Assembly (NCBI GenBank): GCA_011317545.1
Contig: WUJK01000016.1
Span: forward strand, 310,001 to 374,000
Origin: Coniella vitis
Lineage: Eukaryota; Ascomycota; Sordariomycetes; Diaporthales; Schizoparmaceae
DNA length: 64,000 nucleotides
Direction of reading: 5' to 3'
Part shown: piece after piece, positions 59,909 to 64,000 of the stretch
How positions within the stretch are numbered: the stretch's first letter is position 1
How the letters are laid out: each line of letters starts with the position of its first letter
The notes under the pieces: generated by a model
What the model saw: only the letters and a program-made list of their open reading frames with translations
The model's database searches: none
Told to the model about the DNA's origin: nothing
Program-made: the position numbers and the translations under genes

Positions 59909-62439
59909 CACTGGTTCGCAGCCGGCATCGCGCTGTCGGGACCATGCAGGAACACTTCGGTAGCCCACCGTCTAGACTACCTGTATGATTCGGACTCTCC
60001 CATATCTGGTAAGAAGCTGGACTGGACATAGGCTAGCTGTTGAACGAGCAGAGACAAAGAGCGTGCATCCTGGGAAAGCATAAACCGGGGCCTTGAAGAG
60101 GTGCAAGGTGGATGTGCCATCTGAGCTGTTGCAAGGAGGAAAAAGCAAGCTCGTCATAGGTCTGTTAAGAAATGGTTTCTCTTGCCTACCGCCTGTAACT
60201 CATTTTCCGAACTGCTGGCTGCTTTGCATCGAGTAGAGCTCACGGGAAGACGCCGTAACTGGTGGTCCGGAGCAGATGGCCTACGAGGTGTGGCACTGGC
60301 TAACACTGTAGCTGGTTGCGGTCTCCTGAAACATAAGGTGGATCGTAAATGTTGCCAAAGCTTCCGTTTGCAGCTTTTGCACTTCTTATACCTGTGCCTA
60401 ACAGAGGTGCGGTGAGGAGTGAAACACTATGATGCGTACGCAAAGGAGGGTTGTCCTATGAGAGCTGAGCTTCGTATTGCCGTCAAATATGATAGCATGC
60501 CCGCGTTAATGACAGGTTCTGTCGGCGAAGATAGCTGCGGGTAGACGCTGGACTTGCTTTTTGAGCCTTTTCTGAGCAGATTGCGTTTGCAAAGAATTTC
60601 TTGCATGCTAAGTTGCCATGCATTTGACCGGAAGGTGAAGATGAAGTGCACGGGAAAGGTGGTTAGATGGATGCGATTGGCCGAAAGGATGTCTCAGGTG
60701 AGCCAAGAACTATCAGCATGTCTCGGTCTGATAACGGGAACTGGAGAGCAACGGTGAGGGATTTAGAGACAAGGCGAAGATGGACTCAAGAACAGGATGG
60801 GGTCATACGCAAGCGATGCCCAAATACTACAGCAGCAACAAGCAAAAGGCCAAGACCAAATGTGAAATGCACCGCCAAGGGCCAGCAATGTGATGAATTC
60901 GGCGGCTGCTAGCATGTAAGTTGGATTGAGATTGAGAGCATGTGAAGTCTTCACAGCGCACGTAGAGACAGTGTGCTGTCTCTTACCTGTCGCTTTTAGT
61001 CTTTTGGCCATTTGTGATTTCTGATGTACTGTGCCTCGTGCCCACAGCCAACATCCCATCCAACACGCCCGTCTCCGTTGACAGCTGGCTCCCAATATAG
61101 ACACGGAGCACGTGGTGAGACCCAGAAGGTGCTGTTTAAGCAGACTATGTGTAAGGAGTTTGGCCTGGTCTGAAACAGCCGTGGCTACCCCTGATCACAT
61201 CTGTGCCCCGTTGAAGGCTAAGCTTATTGCCTCTGCCACCGTCCAATGCCGAGACCGCTGGAACTCTCAAGCACAAAGCACAAGAGGGCGAAAGCAAAGT
61301 CTCGACACCAGCTTGGAGTCCTGACCAAGTTTGCTTGGAAGATGGCTGTTTGGCTTCAACAGCAGCCAGTGTCCATCTCTTTTGCCTCGGCCGGGGGAAT
61401 AGTTTATGCGGACACAGCACCGTTTGTGATGTATTGGACGAGGTGTCGGAGAATTGGCAGCATCGGCTGGGTTTATAGATTGGAGAATCGATGCCGCAAC
61501 CTTGAGGGTCAAGATCCGCGCTGAGGATCGGCGATGATTGGGCTCGATGGAATCGGCAGCAAAACTACTGACAGACAGTCAACCATTCGTTCCCAAGGCA
61601 TGCACGCACGCACCTGGAGATTGAGGTAGAAGTGGGTAGAGATTGATACCAATTGACTTACCACTTCAAGACAGCCACCGAGGTCCCTTTGCTCCCTTCG
61701 CCGGCGCTTCGTAGACCGAGGATGGGCACAATACGATGATATAGCGTTCCACTTTGCTGCGCTTGGTGAAGTGTGGATTGGGAAGTGACAGAGCTTCTCA
61801 CTGCACGGTCTCGCTATGTCTGGCGTTTTTCATGGACAAGTTTCGCATGTAATGATGTCATTAGGCAGCCGTGCAACCCTGCTGTTGGTAGCCAGGGCCC
61901 AGTGGCACAGATCAGCATTCGCCTGCTAGCGTCGGCTGGGGCCGCTGTCAGTGCCTGTTAGTGCTGTCAGTGCTACAGGATTCCCACAAACTGTGGCCAG
62001 GCCTGCCAGGGTATGGCCTGCGGTTTTGGGTGGGGAAAATTGAACACCCTCTCATGCCCTCATTATTCCGGTCCTCTGAAGCCCTGAAGAGAGCACGTGC
62101 CCTACCTAAGCTAATGGCAGACCTTCTGTAATTCAAGGGCTCCAAGCCTAAGGCTCGTTATGCCGGCCGGCTCTTTGCCTTGCCAGGCTTGCGCAACACT
62201 TGGTTGGCTTCAGCTACGACACCGATCTCTGCTCCGCCGACCTCGACTATATAATATCGCTCAAGCTTTTGTCGCTTTTGTCGCAGTCCACTCGATTCAT
62301 AACAGCAGCCGACAAGCGGCAAGCCTGACTCGAGTCTGCTGCTATCTCCACGAAGACTGTATAGAAGCCCGGTAGATACGCACAAGTCAGCAGCCGCAGC
62401 ATACGATCGGTAGGTCAAAGTCCTCTTTCCTCCAGCCTC
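59909..62439. other. Upstream region and gene-poor spacer
   Basis: It includes the probable promoter and leader of the minus-strand gene ending at 58511. Many short frames occur on both strands, none with a recognisable motif. A small clustered repeat of CTGTCAGTGC-like words lies at about 61943-61978. Confidence 0.35.
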
Positions 62440-63085
62440 TGACTTCAACCAGAGCTTCAGGTCCGTCATCTCTCATCGTGTCCATCGGACACCTCATCAT
62501 TGCTATCGCCACTCAATCCTCCGCCGTCTTCTCCGAACTCTTCTCGTCGATCTGCTTCCTCAACCATCCAAGCTCGCCCGTCCTCTGCGAATGCTGCTGT
62601 CGTTGGGCGGATCCCTCGTTGCAAGACTTCCACAGCCAGGCTTGTTCTCTTCTCGTGACCGTACTCTGTTATAACGATCCCTGCTCTCGAACAACCTACT
62701 GCGTCAGTTTTCCGCAGGCTGTTCGAGTCTCTCCAGCAAGTTTCCCCGACGGCAGATTCAAGAGATGGACTACAAGAGATGGACTATAATAGTAACATAC
62801 TCAGATATGCATAGCCTATCGAGCGTGAATGATGTGATGAGTGCAGCCAAGCGAGTCCCGAGACAACCTGCTACGAGCTATCCATCATGCAGTGCTGGTG
62901 AGCGGCATCGTTTGGGTCTCGTATGCGAGGGTCTGCTGTCTGATATACTATGTAGCTTGTGCAGCACCATCCAGTGCCTAAAAGAGCCAACACTTGGTTC
63001 TCTAGGTGGTGGTAGCATTCAGGGTCGCTCAACACTCCCTTCTATCTTGATTACCAGATTGCTCCAGTACAACGCAATGTAGGCT
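62440..63085 (+). pseudogene. Decayed + strand gene-like stretch
   Basis: About 62490-62650 reads SSLLSPLNPPPSSPNSSRRS in one frame. After a frame change, about 62655-62800 reads VITIPALEQPTASVFRRLFE, then SLQQVSPTADSRDGLQEM. A third frame with an ATG at 62765 runs 105 codons to 63082 (MSAAKRVPRQPATSYPS internally). A 12-base word AGAGATGGACTA is repeated at about 62760-62786. The pieces look coding but are out of frame with one another. No family recognised. Confidence 0.25.
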
Positions 63086-63745
63086 CTGCTATTAGCACGC
63101 TGATCCCCGCAACGTCCTCTTGTTGCAATGGCTCGTACCCACAATATCAATCGCAATAGCCTGGCGCTGTTACATACGGTCACCAAGGCCTAGATGCCTT
63201 GCTTACTTGCGCATGGTGATCTACGTCTCTGATTGATATTGTCAGTGATCCATCTCAATACATATACGCGGCAAGCTGATAGAGTCTGGGCCGGTGCGTA
63301 AGGAGCAGCTTCTGTGACATTCCCCACGGCAAGGCTATCAATACCACGTTTTCAGTCTCAGTTGGAACTCGTACAACATTACAGCATCATTGGACATTGG
63401 TTACCACTCACTATCCTAGCCCATCATCACCAGCACCCCCAGGTTGGCCAGGGCTCTACACAGCCCTGGACGCCTGTCAACAATATAAAAGCATGCTCAC
63501 TGGTATTGTTTGAGGTTCCATCATAAGGTACACGAATATTCCACTGCGAAGTCATTCTGCACAAGCTTATACCCAAACCTCGTTATTTCTGAAAATAACC
63601 ACGAAATCATAACAGCAGCTATCGAACTTGATCTACAAAAAGGAGCGTGAATCAATAAGAGCATCCTTTCCCTCGTCATCTCTCACCAGAAGAAGCCACG
63701 ACGCAGACCACCAAGAAAGAAAAAAGAACCCCCTCCCCCCACAAA
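63086..63745. other. Promoter and leader region of the right-edge gene
   Basis: No credible frame. The last 60 bases before 63746 contain AC- and C-rich tracts (CCCCCTCCCCCCAC) ending CACAAA directly before the ATG, a good fungal start context. Confidence 0.4.
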
Positions 63746-64000
63746 ATGAGACCACTGTCTGGAGGTAGCCTCCTCAACCTGCGTGATGAGTCCACGCAAG
63801 ACGCCTCCGCCCCGGCCAAGCTAGGTAGCACCAGTGAGGTCAATGGGATTGTCTTCTCCGCCCTCTTCAGCTCTGCCAAACCGAGGCAGATAAATACCAC
63901 TGGGATCAAGCTTGGCTCTGGGCAAGAAAAGGCCTACTCCGTCGCCAATACTACGCGGCCACTTGGAAAGGCTCTCATTATCCTTGACCTGCCGCTTAAC
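63746..64000 (+). CDS. 5' end of an unidentified gene, cut by the window edge
   Basis: An ATG at 63746 in strong context (ACAAAATGAG) opens a frame of 85 codons that is still open at the window end. The product begins MRPLSGGSLLNLRDESTQD, is polar and Ser/Thr-rich with a few hydrophobic stretches, and contains VNGIVFSALFSSAKP and later GKALIILDLPLN. There is no signal peptide and no recognised domain in this part. The frame is stop-free where the opposite strand and neighbouring frames are not much longer, and the preceding C-rich leader is typical of fungal genes. Confidence 0.5.
   Translation, partial: MRPLSGGSLLNLRDESTQDASAPAKLGSTSEVNGIVFSALFSSAKPRQINTTGIKLGSGQEKAYSVANTTRPLGKALIILDLPLN

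Noticed and set aside
1..64000. CRISPR arrays, bacterial-style operons or riboswitches
   Set aside because: No regularly spaced short repeats, no ribosome-binding sites, and everything recognisable is eukaryotic.

Overview
The window looks like nuclear DNA of a filamentous ascomycete (Pezizomycotina, perhaps a sordariomycete; the exact genus cannot be told from sequence alone). The reasons are gene-scale islands of ordinary base composition separated by sharply bounded, very AT-rich, TpA-rich blocks made of ruined retrotransposons. In those blocks repeat copies differ almost only by C/T and G/A transitions, and Gln, Trp, Cys and Gly codons have become stops, Tyr or Arg. That is the signature of repeat-induced point mutation (RIP).

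Layout. 1-4.0 kb: ordinary composition, one weak open frame and a decayed gene-like stretch. 4.0-11.6 kb: AT-rich block with an unidentified degraded part (4.0-5.98 kb), a 3'-truncated + strand chromovirus-type Gypsy element (D, 5978-10485), a pair of 187-bp direct repeats that may be a miniature LTR element (10486-11010) and a low-complexity remnant. 11.6-18.8 kb: ordinary DNA holding the best gene of the window, a single-exon minus-strand Ulp1/SENP-type cysteine peptidase (12576-15647). 18.8-24.95 kb: a RIP-degraded Tad-like LINE on the + strand, split by a solo LTR of the D/A family with a perfect 5-bp duplication. 24.95-26.9 kb: ordinary DNA with small frames only. 26.9-44.2 kb: a purine-rich tract with an internal 448-bp tandem duplication, into which a minus-strand chromovirus (A, 28271-43041, target duplication ATAAA) inserted; inside it sits a second, unrelated chromovirus on the + strand (B, 32729-39924, target duplication CTTAG). 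44.2-64 kb: ordinary-composition DNA, gene-poor, with several decayed coding stretches, a ~160-bp tandem repeat, a strong hairpin, one sizeable minus-strand gene of unknown function (58511-59908), and the 5' end of a + strand gene running off the right edge (63746-64000).

How it fits together. Insertion order can be read from the nesting: LINE, then an LTR element inside it reduced to a solo LTR; purine tract, then A, then B inside A. RIP hit all of them and leaves the outermost tens of bases of A's LTRs nearly untouched. No operon-like or cluster-like gene cooperation is visible. The most unusual signals are a tRNA-like cloverleaf and an antisense coiled-coil frame in the 3' part of element A, and a ~0.9-kb extra coding-like stretch downstream of the chromodomain in element B.
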